DNA of 64,000 nucleotides from Arabidopsis thaliana (lineage: Eukaryota > Streptophyta > Magnoliopsida > Brassicales > Brassicaceae), in the NCBI RefSeq assembly GCF_000001735.4, contig NC_003075.7, positions 5,643,001-5,707,000 on the forward strand, read 5' to 3'. Both the position numbers and the translations under genes were made by a program. Positions within the stretch are counted from its first letter, which is position 1. Each line of letters starts with the position of its first letter. This document shows positions 12,273 to 23,652 of this stretch, one piece after another. The notes below the pieces were generated by a model. The model made no database searches. It saw only the letters and a program-made list of their open reading frames with translations, and had not been told where the DNA came from.

Positions 12273-12966
12273 GGAACTAGGCCATTGTTCTCTACTACAT
12301 CTCATCCGCAAACCGATGGTCAAACTGAAGTGGTTAATAGAACCTTAGGTACTCTCTTGCGTGTGTTGATTAAAAAGAACCTTAAAACTTGTAAAGAATG
12401 CTTACCACATATTGAATTTGCATATGATAATGTCGTGCATTCTGTTTCTAGGTATTCTCCTTTTAAAATTTTGTATGAGTTTTAACCCCATCTCACCTTT
12501 GGATCCAATCCCTTTGCCTTTGAGTGAAAGAGTTAGTATTGATGGTAAAAAGAATGCCGAGCTAGTGCAACAGATCCATGAGAATACGAGGAGAAACATA
12601 GAAGAAAAGACCAAACGCTATGCTAAGCAAGCTGATAAAGAAAGACGGTGGAAGATTTTTGAAGTTGGAGATCAAGTTTGGATTCACTTAAGAAAGGAGA
12701 GGTTTGCATCTCAAAGGAAGTCCAAAATCATGCCAAGAATAGACGATCCATTCATGGTAATCAAACGAATCAACGATAATGCCTACAAACTCGATTTACA
12801 AGGTAAATATAATGTGAGTTTTAGCTTCAATGTTTCTGATTTGATACCTTTTATTGCAAATGAAACAGATTTGAGGTCAAATCACTTTCAAGAGGGAGGG
12901 AATGATATGATCATGGACAACACTAAGGATATGGAGCATGAACTGGGCTTGAACGTGAGCTTGTAG
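12273..12966 (+). pseudogene. Ty3/gypsy integrase C-terminal part
   Basis: The frame resumes with [20 protein letters not shown], the third-catalytic-residue region of a gypsy integrase, and runs to SPFKILYEF followed by a stop near 12484. A shift near 12478 moves to the frame [15 protein letters not shown]...[17 protein letters not shown], with [14 protein letters not shown] and [10 protein letters not shown]...VSDLIPFIA, the integrase C-terminal and linker region. It ends at 12966. The N-terminal half of the integrase core (first catalytic Asp residues) is missing between here and 8812, so insertion of element A was accompanied or followed by loss of target DNA. Confidence 0.85.
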
Positions 12967-13744
12967 CTGAGGAAGGAGCTAAGCTTGTAGCTAAGAAGGA
13001 GCTTGTAGTTGAGGAGAAGCTTGTAGCGGAGGATGTTATTGTCACACCTACTTGTCCAATGACTTTATCTAGAGTTAAGTTATTCAATCAAGCCATTGGA
13101 GGGATGCGCAACCACATTTGGGACCGACCAAATGACTTGAGCTAAGTCATTACCTCTTTGGTTTTGATCCAAGCTCAAGGACCTCATCAAGATGGATAAA
13201 TAATTCATGAATGCTCTTTTTCCCTGTTTTTGGTTTTGTTCCAATGGGGTTTCCAAATGAATTTTTTTTGTGAGGATTATGTTTTCACTTTATATAATCC
13301 ATTTTGGTGATTCAAGACCCAAACCCACCTAAATAAGAAGGCATTTTTGTCACTTTTGCAGTTGAGTTTTTTTTTTAAAATTTAAACTCTAATTTAAACT
13401 CTATTTTAATTTTTGTTTTGTTTCTAAGCAACGTTAGAGCATGTTCCAAGACTTGCCTCTTTATCTTCTCTTTTCCTTTTCTTTATATTCTTCTTGTAAA
13501 CTCTTTTGAGAGCTTATCTTTTTTTTTTATATCCAAAAGAAAGATCATTTTGTTTGTGTATATATCCATCAAAACCCTTAGTCTCTTTTGGTACGTGTAT
13601 CCAAAGGATCTAAGTTTATGTATCGTGAAGCTCTTCTGCAAGCTTCTATGATATCCATCAATCCAATCCAATATATCCATCATCACAGCTTCACAGCCTA
13701 ATCTATCATTTGCTCAATTTAAGAGTGTCGAGTCCTTGGGACAA
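12967..13744 (+). other. 3' part of the gypsy remnant
   Basis: After the pol stop come short repeats of the type AGGAGCTTGTAG (12966-13040) and a segment like TATCTAGAGTTAAGTTATTC, which resembles the 3' end of gypsy polyproteins. This is followed by LTR-like, C-poor sequence with a TATA box (about 13293). LTR borders could not be fixed. Confidence 0.45.
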
Positions 13745-15070
13745 TTGTATGACGACCTATCCGACTTGGCTTTAAGGAAAATTCGACAAATAAAACTTGG
13801 TAGAGTTAGTGTAAAAGGCAGCAAAAGGGATAATTGATTTTGTATGAGACGAAAGAATAAAGAAACAACCGGAATGATGATTTTTAATGAGATAAAAGAA
13901 AAAAGAAACAAATTAAATCTAAATTTTTTTTATATGAATAACTTCATCAAACTAAACGGTCTAAATTCGAGTTTTAGTTTTTAGTTAAACAAAAATCTGA
14001 ATTTTCTTTATACTTCTAGGAAATTATTTTGTCTACATCAGTTTCGTCAATTTGGTTTCATATTTCTTCTAAAGCCTAGCAAAAACTCTAAAAGAAAATT
14101 CAAATTTCGATCACCTATGCTAAGTAAATAATTTTAATTTATTCTACCTGCACAAATACCATGTCATATGAATTACTTTCACTCTATTATCTATGTTTAT
14201 CACAATAAACCAAAATAATAGAAGAACATTAAATAATAAATTTTTATTATAATTTTTACAAGAAATTACAATGCCTTATTTGATACCACTCTTAGTGCAA
14301 CGACAAACAAATTTTTTACACCTAGCAAGATTTTTACCCCTTCTAAAACAAGCTTTTCCGCAGTCATAACAAAAACTCATTACGCCTTGAAGAAAAGAGT
14401 GCCCGAGATGTATATCCACTAGATATTGATCAATTGAAGGACTCACTGCTGGACTATCAAGATATGTTGTCTCTTTTGAATTCATTGTTTTGGTAATTAT
14501 CGATGTACCTATAAAATTTCCAAAACATATTGAAAATTATTATATTAACATTTAAGAAATGAATATATATATATATATATACACATAAGATCTTAATTAA
14601 ATAAATTTAGACTTACATGAGGAAGAAATGACTAGAAGAGTTAAAAACAAAATAATTGTCTTCATTCTTAATGTAAGATTTAATAATATTGGAAAAATAA
14701 TATTTTAAATATCTTTTAAGTTTTGTTTTTTTCTTCTAATGAAGTTATTAAAAACTAGACAATGTGATATTTATATGTTCTTATTAAAAATATGTTACGA
14801 AAAAGTAATTGTTCTAGTAAACGTTTTATTTTTTTATTAATGAAAGATAAGGAAACACTTATGTTTGGAAGAGTGGTTTCATTTCTAAAGTTTTTTATTT
14901 TCTTTACAACATTTACTACTTATAACAGTACATTCGAGAATAATTCGCACGTAAATGTCCTAAAATTTGGTTTATCAGACTTTTTTTAAAAGAAGATTCT
15001 TATTAAATTTACTAGGACTAGAACTTTATATAAGATCTAAAAACAATATTAAAATTTGATTAGTTTTGGT
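13745..15070 (-). repeat. Duplicated segment 1 with secreted-peptide gene
   Basis: The segment aligns with 29800-31590 (segment 2), and its upstream part again with 32418-32880 (segment 3). The shared block spans downstream flank, both exons, the intron and about 400 bp of upstream DNA. It indicates a duplicated gene unit scattered by later insertions. Confidence 0.8.
14276..14665 (-). CDS. Small secreted cysteine-rich (defensin-like) protein 1
   Basis: Two exons, 14617-14665 and 14276-14508, are joined across a GT-AG intron with a (TA)n tract. They give 93 aa. Exon 1 encodes a signal peptide (MKTIILFLTLLVISSS) and the splice creates a Cys right after it, resembling a lipobox by chance or design. 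The mature part ends CYDCGKACFRRGKNLARCKK then FVCRC. The C-x2-C-x3-C...C-x4-C-x-C spacing and the intron directly after the signal exon resemble plant defensin-like (DEFL/LCR) peptides, although the long linker before the first Cys is atypical. Arabidopsis has small genes of this type next to ARGAH2, some annotated as putative membrane lipoproteins (from memory). The copy at 30818-31220 differs by only a few residues. Function unknown. Confidence 0.75.
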
Positions 15071-15079
15071 GATATTACA

Positions 15080-15430
15080 TGTACCGTTAAGTATATTAAA
15101 AAAATTTTACTGCCTTTTTGCAATAATATTTTTTTATGTTGGTTATTTTTAAAAAGACCCATTTTCTTGAACAAAATGACCAAATTATCCATCATCTAAT
15201 GACAACATGTAATTAGAAATTGAATTTTTTTTGCCAAAATTTACTTTTCCCACAAAAAAAAAGAATTCACGCCAAAATTATTTTTTCCTTGCCAGAAAAA
15301 AAAGTTTCTCGCAACAATTTTTTTCTTCCGCCAAAACAATTCACGCCCAAATTTGCATTTAAAAATTTTTGTAAATTTTTTTAGAACTGTTTTAATACCT
15401 TTGTAAATCTTTTAAAAAACTTTACAAAAT
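15080..15430. repeat. AT-rich dispersed repeat with CGCCAAAA motifs
   Basis: From GTACCGTTAAG through CATTTTCTTGAAC to the CGCCAAAA runs, this matches 27935-28232 and, in inverted form, parts of 27260-27470. It is likely a non-coding transposon arm; no termini were found. Confidence 0.55.
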
Positions 15431-15999
15431 TACTCAGATTAGTAAGTTAGTCCAGGGTCTCTAAGGTTTTACTCTTACTGCTATTGATTCCCAAACTATA
15501 CCTAAACAAGCAACAAGCAAAACTCGAAACAACAATAAATGCACTAAAAGACTTAAACGAACAAACTTCTATTCCATCCTAGTTTTTAGGCCTCTACGAA
15601 TTCAGATCATCCCTCAAGGCATTGCCACACACTCCTAAACACGAAATTCTAAAAGAGATCGCATCCCTCAATACTACATCGTCATGTTGCGCCCGGTCAA
15701 TTGCAAAGTAGCCCCGAGCCTTTGTAAGCTATAATGCTACGGAGTTTCACGCAAAGAACAGCAGACGGATCGGAAGACATGATTCGACTAATGCTAATTA
15801 GCTATCCACTCCTAACCAAGAACAAATAAACAACAAAAAGTTCCCAAGTAATCGGACAGCACCACAGTTATGTTACCGTAAATCGGACAAGATAACTGTT
15901 ATCTTTGTCGGAATTTGGGCAGCATAACGTTTATACCATATTTGAACATAATGCAATCATAATATAAAACAATGAATCACTCAATAATTATCGCCAAGT
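15431..15999. other. Unassigned intergenic DNA
   Basis: No ORF of note. The composition is less AT-rich than its neighbours and it may belong to the LTR-like repeat that follows. Nothing is assigned. Confidence 0.4.
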
Positions 16000-16820
16000 A
16001 TGATCTACTAACCTCCTAAGTTTCATAATTATTTAAAATAAATAAACACATTAACATGTGCTACAACACATGTCCGGAACTTACGAAACTTATAGGTGCT
16101 CCGCGCATCCTTGGGAAACAGCTATTCCTACCCCTTGAATCCATTGGTATTTTTCTCCTATTTGGTTATCTAACATACCATAATCATACTTGATTAGGGA
16201 CTAATCGGCGATTGCTAAAAATAAACTACGATCGGAAAACTTACCGACTTCCAAATCAGAACTTTTCTCAGGATTCCTTAGCGAAACTAACTTAGAGCGT
16301 TTCTAGGGTGAGGAATTTCTAATGGGAGTCGAAGGTTTATATAGAGAGCTAAGGCAGTTTACTAAGCTACTTCGCCGTTAGGTCCTCCACTAATCATGTC
16401 TCTTCCGACAACATGTATCACTGAGTCACGATTGTCAACACCAAGCAGCGTCCGTTGATTAACAACCAGACTGGGAGCATCGTGAAGTTGACACCCTGAC
16501 ATGAGTCATTGCCCTTGTCGACATTACCCGCATGCGAGACATGGTCGTTTCTCTCCCACATATTGTCGTAGCAACTTATGTACCTGCTCGCTGTCGTTAA
16601 GCAGGTCGACGAGGTGTCCGATTGTCGGCCGCACAATAACCGCACACGCCGGCATGGGTCGAGCATATGTCCACCGCGGTCGGGCACACGCCATCGTGGG
16701 TCGAGCAGATGTCCGCCGCAATCGAGCATACGCTAGTACGGGTCGCTCACACATCGCTCACAGACCGTTCATGGTAAGGTCTTTGATTACTTTCTTGTCC
16801 CAATTCTAAAATCCGTTCGT
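16000..16820 (-). repeat. LTR-like repeat, inverted arm 1
   Basis: Its reverse complement matches 18920-19175 followed directly by 24848-25385. Shared landmarks are a TATA box (TTTATATA at about 16338 in plus orientation, TATATAAA near 25042), a transcribed-looking CTAGAARCG...GTAAGT segment and GC-rich subrepeats of about 39-42 bp built on GGGTCGAGCATATGTCC (about 16650-16760). A promoter and length of about 800 bp suggest an LTR, but the element type is not settled. Confidence 0.6.
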
Positions 16821-16847
16821 GAATCATTTCCAATTGCATCACAAAGG

Positions 16848-17645
16848 ATGGCGAGTTTGAATGGTCTTAAGGATGAGACGACTGTGGGGGATATGGGGGT
16901 GATAGGATCGTTTGTGAGTTATTTTAAGAAGGAGGTGGAGCTTATTGAGGCGCCTATCCCCAATCTCAACATGGATGATTATGTGATGATTGAGTTAGAG
17001 CTTGCACATGATGAAACTCGGTGGAAAGATTACGTTGTTTACGTTTACATTTGTGATATTTTGTTTACGTTTATATACGTTTTATACGTTTTGTTTAGTT
17101 AGAGATTACCTTGTTCTCCAATCTCTATTTGTCTGGACTCGACTCTTCTTGGCGTTGGGACGGAGTTTTATCTTGTTCTATTATCAAATGACGATGGAGA
17201 TCAGATTGTTCTGAGTACATCCGTGATGTCCCCCATTGTTCCATCCTTCACATATCCGAACTTGCCTGATTCGCCACTCACCTCACTATGGAGAGATTAT
17301 GATTGTATGCGACGAGGGGATGCTATAGAGACGGAGATGGGAGTGCTTGCGACTCTTGCACTCGTACTTTGGGAACCATATTGTAACACATGTGGGGAAC
17401 TGGGACACTGTCCAAGGATGTGTCGTTTTTATCGCCCATATGGAGATCTGGTGATTTGGTTCCGTTTGTGTGACGGGACTGGAAACTATGCTAGTGTGTG
17501 TCTGATAGTCATAGCAGGACCACCTGAGGGCTCGTCTCGTATGTTTCCTTCCACTTTGACTGATGCATCCACCTCGGAATCTATGGAGGATTACTGGACT
17601 AGTTCTAGGTGTCCTTGTATTATGTGTAGGAATATTTACAGTTAA
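16848..17645 (+). pseudogene. Gag-like gene relic with CCHC zinc knuckle
   Basis: A first frame (16848-17102) starts MASLNGLKDETTVGDMGVIG and a second (17223-17645) contains CNTCGELGHCPRMC, a C-x2-C-x4-H-x4-C zinc knuckle as in retroelement Gag or nucleic-acid-binding proteins. The two parts are in different frames with stops between, so no single protein is encoded now. A segment of about 40 bp (GATATTTTGTTTACGTTTAT type) occurs at 17058-17090 and again at 17941-17970. The family could not be named. It sits just inside LTR-like arm 1 on the opposite strand to that arm. Confidence 0.45.
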
Positions 17646-18919
17646 GTTCACCATAACAAGTCCAAAGCGAAGGTATGTAGGGTACTAACCCTCTTATTGT
17701 AGTATAGTGGCTTAGAAGTCTAGTGTGGACCAATAAAGCCCTTCGCCTAGTTATATAACTTTTAAGATGGTTTGTACTTGTATAATTTTTAGGATGGGTA
17801 TACTTGTATAATTAGAAAATGCAATATGTATAACATAACAATTTAGGAATGTAATGTATAACTTAAAAGATTGTAACTTAAATGATGTATGAACTTGATG
17901 TCTAATATTATGATGTAATTTTCTATGTTTATATTTTCTGATATTTTGTTTACGTTTATATATGTTTTATTGTGTGTGTGTGTGAAACGCAAACAAAGGA
18001 ATCGGCGTAGAAAACCATTTAGATGTTAAGAGTTAGAAAAACCTATTCTAAGTACAAGCATAAGTTTCAAAAATCCAAAAAAAAAACTTAGAAGAATAGG
18101 TGGAACCTTTAGTACTTTTAGAATTGGAACTCATAAATCCCAAGGAAATTGAATCATTGAGTAGATGGTGTGTGCATTGCCCAAATTTTCTTGATAACGT
18201 AAAGTTTGTTTCTCAACGTTAACTCAAAGAACAATATTTAACAATTCCCAAGTAGGATAAGAGAAATAGACTAGATTTGGTGAAGTAGAAAGGAAGTGAG
18301 GTTGTATGAAGAAGTATAAAAAGGAGGTAGTACAAAGTCTTGCACAATGGAACATCTTAAATATATATATAGAAGAATCAAATGGGAGGAATGATGCTAA
18401 AATGAATCATGACAAGAAGAATGGCGAGGAATGACAAATAAAAGGAAATCGTCAACCTCTTTAAAGGACAAGAAGTTCAAAGAGGTTGCAAGAAAATAAT
18501 GGAGAAGATTATAGAAGCTACCACATCAAAGCAAGGTGAACAATGGGTAGTCACTAAGTCATAAAAATTCGAGGAATGAAAATGTAACATTCCTCACCTA
18601 GACTAAGACTCGCTTTGGCGGAGTCCATCACCAAAAGTTGATCGAAGCTAAAGAATCAAAAGGGATCGAAAAGAGCTAAGTAAGAAGTTGTTTTGGAACA
18701 GTTTGGGGAAGCATTAGGAAGACTTAAGAAGAAGGAGTGTTGAGAAGATAAGAATTCTAAGTCGGAAACGCTTGGAAGTGTCGCCAAAAGGGTAAGGTGA
18801 CACCACTCATCATGAATAGGCAAAGTAAGGGTTGTTATTGAGTAAAAATAGGATTTGGGTGAGAGAAATAGAAGTTGGGCAAAAAAAATTAAGTTTGGGT
18901 CGGTAGACTTTAGATTCGG
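17646..18919. other. Unassigned repeat-like DNA
   Basis: No coding region. A TGTAACATTCCTCACC motif at 18589, typical of gypsy LTR starts, may mark the real left end of the LTR whose later part is arm 2. Confidence 0.4.
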
Positions 18920-19175
18920 GGCGAGAAACTAATCGAGAACCTTACCGTGAACAGTCAGTAAGCTATGCGTGAGCGACCCATACTGGCGTGTGCCCGACTG
19001 CGGTGGACATATACTCGACCCACGATGGCGGATGTCCCTACTACGGTAGACATATGCTCGACCCGTGGCAACATGTAAGGCTATTGTGCGGCGAACAATC
19101 GGACACCTCGTCTACCTGCTTAACGGTGGCAAGAAGGTGCATAAGCTGCTACAGCAAGATGTGATCAAGAAACAA
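18920..19175 (+). repeat. LTR-like repeat arm 2, left part
   Basis: Matches the reverse complement of about 16555-16820 and continues, after removal of element B, at 24848. It includes two GTCGAGCATATGTCC-type subrepeats. Confidence 0.7.
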
Positions 19176-20374
19176 TGATATATCCATATTTTTACTGTTT
19201 TTAGCTTTGATTTTGGTATAGGTTTTAGAGTCCTTTTGTTATTTCTAGAGTCGTTTCTAGTCTTTTTCAGATCTTTACATGTTTGGGATGCATTTGGAGA
19301 TTATGGAGCATGCTGGAGCAAAACACACAACTTAAGTTGCAGAAGCAGTTCGCAGACCAAAATCCGCATAGGTGTCGAACGACACCACCCTTGGTGTCGC
19401 GCGACACCAATACCTGACGGCAATTCGAAGACGCAACTTATTGATGTTTTGAAGATTTCCAAATTCGGCTCAGAACTTTATCCTATTTCTAAAGAAGGCC
19501 CATCACGTGTTTTAGGTCATATATATAGTTTTAAGGTCATTGTTTAAACCTAAGCTTGGAGAGGCTAATCTCCTTATCTCTTTTGTACTTGGAAGCAAAA
19601 CCTTGGAGACTCCCTTTAGAGAAAATCTTTCTAAACCTTAATCTCTTCTTGTTTTATTCATTGATTTCTTATTCAATCATGTTGTTTGCTTCATTCATCA
19701 TGCTTGAGTAGCTTTCTTGTTAGGTTTAGGGTATTTCATTAGGGATTTAGATGATTTAATAGATTGCCCCCTTGCTAGGTTATCTGTAGGATTCTTCATC
19801 TTGATTGTTCTTAATGTTAGTTCTAGAGTAGCTAACTAAAACTTGATATTAGATCATAGGTATGTCCACCATAGATACTTGTTGTTTGAACCATCATAGA
19901 GGAGCCTATGCATTTAAGAAAGAACAGGTAGGCTCATAGAAGGGCTCTGGTTTAGATACTAGCTGAACTAATCAAACTTGATAATAATGCATGCTTTAGT
20001 ATAGGATTTCTCGGCTTCTCCGGTTATCTTAGCTCTAAGTATAGAGAGTTTTGCGGAACACCACCGGTTACTCTAAAATCATAGTTTGAGTTCGAGAACG
20101 GTTCGATAACAACTTAGCTATTTCTAGATCTACTATCATCTATCTCCTGAGAATACCCTAAGCATGACGCTTTTATTATTTTGTTTTCACAACTAACAAT
20201 CTGCTATTGCTCACGTTTTGTTTCTCTTTATTTTCTTTACTGTTTCACTTAGCTTAATTCGATTAGCCATTAGTTTATTGTGTGATCCGAGAACTTTGTG
20301 AATTCGATCCCTAAGTGCTGCAACTGACTTCTTTATTTGAGAGAGTGGTCATAGGATTAATTTGACCTATATCA
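19176..20374 (+). repeat. Element B 5' LTR
   Basis: 1199 bp with TGATAT...ATATCA ends, homologous to 23653-24847 and to the LTRs of element A. Palindrome pair at 19371-19406. Confidence 0.93.
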
Positions 20375-20395
20375 AATTTGGCGCCGTTGCCGAAG
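20375..20395 (+). other. Primer-binding site, tRNA-Asp type
   Basis: TTGGCGCCGTTGCCG begins three bases after the 5' LTR. It complements the 3' end of plant tRNA-Asp, the usual primer of Arabidopsis Tat/Athila-group gypsy elements. Confidence 0.8.
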
Positions 20396-20514
20396 TTCTA
20401 TGTGATTCACCATTAGACTAGGTGTAGAATTTTTAGACTAAGTTTTTATTTTTCTTTCTTTTGTTTCTCACGCGTTTACTTTCTTCTTTTTCCTGTGATA
20501 GGGGAATTACAAGA

Positions 20515-21070
20515 TGGAACGCAGCAAACTGCCGGCAGATTTCGACAGTGTCGAACGACACCACCAGGGTGTCGATTGACACCATCTGCAGAATAAACCA
20601 GCTACCATAGGTGAATTCAACATAGCTGATCTTTTCTACTCCAATCGATCAGCGATCCAGCTACCTCCTTTTGCAAGAGAAGACTTTGCTATTATGATGA
20701 ATCACCACTAGATCATCTAGAGGTCTTCGAAGACTTAGTGTCCTCAATCAAAGCACATGGTGTACCAGCTGATTATCTTCTTTGCAAACTCTTCCCACAC
20801 TCTCTTGCGGGCAAAGGAAAATCATGGTTGCGATAACTAGAAGCAGGTTTATTGACCAATTGGACTGATACGAAGAACGCATTCATGATCCACTTCCTTG
20901 ATGATTCAGTGACAGAATTACTGCAGGAGAAGATCTCTTCGGTTTCTCAAGCTCCAACCGAAGGTTTGAAGGCAGCTTGGATGAGATTCAAATCCTATCA
21001 GAGGGATTGCCCACAACATGGTTTCCAGGAAAGCTAGCTCATCAACATATTCTTCTGTGGAATTGATAAA
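20515..21070 (+). pseudogene. Retrotransposon gag of element B, broken
   Basis: From ATG 20515 the translation holds a retrotrans_gag core: DHLEVFEDLVSSIKAHGVPA, DYLLCKLFPHSLAGKGKSWL, LTNWTDTKNAFMIHFLDD and GLKAAWMRFKSYQRDCPQHG. These match the capsid region of plant gypsy Gag. In-frame stops occur after MMNHH (about 20708), after KSWLR (about 20834) and after GFQES (about 21035), so it cannot make a full Gag. A palindrome pair lies in the N-terminal codons (20548-20583). The reading is cut at about 21077 by the LTR-like insert. Confidence 0.8.
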
Positions 21071-21077
21071 CATTATA

Positions 21078-21438
21078 TGTGGTTTTTCCAGAAAACGTGT
21101 TTCACAAAACTGCGAATAACTCAACCAATTTTAATCCAAATCCACTTTTGTAAACTGGAGAATAACGATAAAAGACTTGGGAATAAACCTACCAAATTTC
21201 GTTACCTTTTACCATGATTTGATATGTCGAAACCGTTTTCTCCCAAACCCTAACGATTCTGGTTCTTCTCCTTCTCTCTCTTTTTCTCCTTTATAAAACG
21301 AAAAGTGGCTAACTAAAGCCCTAATTTCGAGTTTCGTTCTTTTATAGGCACACTCTAGGGTTTCCAATTAACCCAACCAATTAAACCGGATGATTTAAAT
21401 ACAAACCCTAACCGATTTTCCGGTTCACGGGCGTTACA
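21078..21438 (-). mobile_element. Probable solo LTR of another gypsy element
   Basis: On the minus strand it begins TGTAACGCCCGTGAACCGG and ends ...CCACA, has a TATA-like TATAAAAGAACG and a run of AG-rich leader, all typical of plant gypsy LTRs. It sits between gag (stops at 21070) and the downstream region of element B. Flanking 5-mers (TTATA, TCTGA) do not match, so no target duplication is visible and rearrangement is possible. Confidence 0.55.
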
Positions 21439-22545
21439 TCTGAGCCTTCTCCTACCTCAGCATCTGTCAATGCAGCCACACTACCCAGTGGAAAGCAACT
21501 AAACCCAATCCTTCATCGCAAACGTTCAGCTCAGACTTCATCTCGTCCAGTTGCAGAAAAAACCTTAGTCTCGATCGATACATCATGGTGTCGATCGACA
21601 CCAATTGTTCTTGACGACTCTGTTTTGATTTTGTCGAGTGGAATCGATAATTTCACAGAGGAGGAGGCGCTTATTCCCGGTGGTGTCAAACGACACCCAC
21701 CTCATGTCGATCGAGACCAACACCACACAGACAGGCCAGTGTTGACGTTTGACAGAGCATGATCGCTGCCAAACAGTAGTGTCGACCGACACTCAACTAG
21801 TGGCGATCGACACTAGACTCAGATTATCCCAATATACCTTGCATCTCCACCTGTTACTAGACAAGTCTTCACACCACAAGTTCCTTGTCTTCTGCCTCGA
21901 CAGTCCAAGCAGGAGATTCCTGAGATGCATTGCATGGGTATCATGGATGAGACTCTACTTCAGTTGCCTCTGGTTGATATAGAGAAGTTGTCACCCCCGC
22001 TTTAGAGTGATATGCTACGAGATGATGCTCTAGAGAAGCAAGATGACAAGACAAAGATAATGGTTGTCTCACAAAAGGTAATCAGCAACAGCAAGCGTCC
22101 ACATGAAGCCAGTTTCAGATTCGATGATGAGAATCAATCTGCAGAGATGGTGTCGCTCGACACCATCACCAGTGTCAATCGACACCCCAAACGGGCTGAA
22201 CCAGAACTGTCTACTAAAGCTGCTTTGAAAGTTCAGATCACTGCTCCTATTGCAGGACCTGTTGTCACACCAACCAATGCACCTCTACCACTGCATCCTC
22301 CTCCTAAACGGTTAAGGTACTCATCCCCTCCTCCTAAATCTCCAGATATCATCAATAAGAGTTTAAAATTTCCAAAGACTGTATCACGGTTAAGCAAGCC
22401 ACGAGTTTCTCGTCGAGCGCTTGTTTGTTCTTTTGATGATTGTGCAGGTAAAAGGAGTATACCACCCATACCTGAGTCTTACCCTGCTGATGTTCCACAC
22501 TTACTCGATCAACCTCATGCGCTAACTGCTTATACGCCAGCATAG
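21439..22545 (+). pseudogene. Element B post-gag region, low-complexity ORFs
   Basis: Open segments without a recognised domain. The longest (22012-22545, 177 codons) is rich in Lys, Ser and Pro, with LPLHPPPKRLRYSSPPPKSP near its middle. Four palindrome pairs (about 21569-21600, 21682-21716, 21780-21812, 22150-22185) fall here and are translated as SIDT/CRSTP-like words. This region takes the place of pol. Confidence 0.55.
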
Positions 22546-22642
22546 ATGATGAGAGGTCTTTCTCTGCGATATTTACTGCCACCTTATGATCCGCCTGATA
22601 TAAAAAATCCAGCAAAGTCAAGCTATTGACACTAAACAAGGG

Positions 22643-22666
22643 CTTAGTGGGAGGCAACCCACTAGT
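22643..22666 (+). other. Conserved hairpin after the element B ORF
   Basis: TTAGTGGG-AGGCAA-CCCACTAG can form a short stem-loop about 100 bp past the ORF. A decayed version occurs in element A near 10050-10070. Role unknown. Confidence 0.45.
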
Positions 22667-23652
22667 ATGGTTTTTTTTTCTTTTTCTTTTTCTTTTATTT
22701 TACGTTTTTCTTATTATTTTTTTCGCTTATTCTGGATTTGAATGCCACTGGGGACAGTGTCGTTTAAGTGTGGAGGAGGCGCTTACTAACTACGTTTTTA
22801 TTTTTGAGTCTTATTCTTATTCTTATTTTCTTTTCGAGTCGTTTTATTGAGTCAAAATTTTGTTAGGAATTATGATCTCTATTTTTTATATTATTCCCTG
22901 GTTGATTAATGCTGCAAGTTTGACTCAATCCGACTATTGGAAAATCTAGATGGCAAACCAACAGACTTGAGGATTTCCTAGTTTTCAACACAACCACTAA
23001 GGCTGGAGCTAATCTCACCGCTCTTCCTTTTACGTCTTCAAACGGTTAGTATTCATAGATCTTTACTCTTTGTTCATACCTGACATTGAGACCAATGTGA
23101 TAAAAAGAATGTGTTCCTCTCCACTTATAAAAATAAAAAGAGAATGAGAGATTGACATGATTTTCAGATAGTGTATAGGGGTAGGAATGTTTCCTATGAC
23201 CCCATTATTATACATTATTTGGAATGATCAATTACAAATGTTGGAAAAATGCCGAGGGTGCGATCCAGTATGCTAGTTCTCCTTTGTTTACTCTCTAAAA
23301 AGAATAAGTTTAGGGGAGAGAAAGAACACCAAAAAATATAAATATATAAAGAGAATGGTCGATTTATCATGGTATAGTACAGGAATGTTAGCTTGTTTGA
23401 TGAGACCCAACGATGAAAGCCTGGTGGATATAGTTGTGAAACTTAGGTATGGAATCTAGAATGTTGTGTAAGCTTGCACAGAAGTACGTGTTGGTTAGGA
23501 TTTGATTATAACTGCTAGGCATATGGATTTGGTTAGAATGATCATGGCAATAGATTAGAGAATGTTGGGAGTTCCTGTGTTTTCAAACCTCTTCCACGGG
23601 TTCGGCATTTGTCTTTTGCTTGAGGGTAAGCAAAAGCTAAGTCTAGGGGAGT

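Noticed and set aside
16501-16809. Two overlapping ORFs of 102-103 codons, one per strand
   Set aside because: They come from GC-rich subrepeats of the LTR-like arm, with biased His/Arg composition; not coding.
17223-17645. Functional CCHC zinc-knuckle protein
   Set aside because: Only one clear knuckle, no Gag core in frame, and the upstream half is in another frame; kept only as a relic.
19236-19547. 103-codon ORF and its twin at 23713-24021
   Set aside because: Both lie inside the two LTRs of element B and reflect LTR identity, not a gene.
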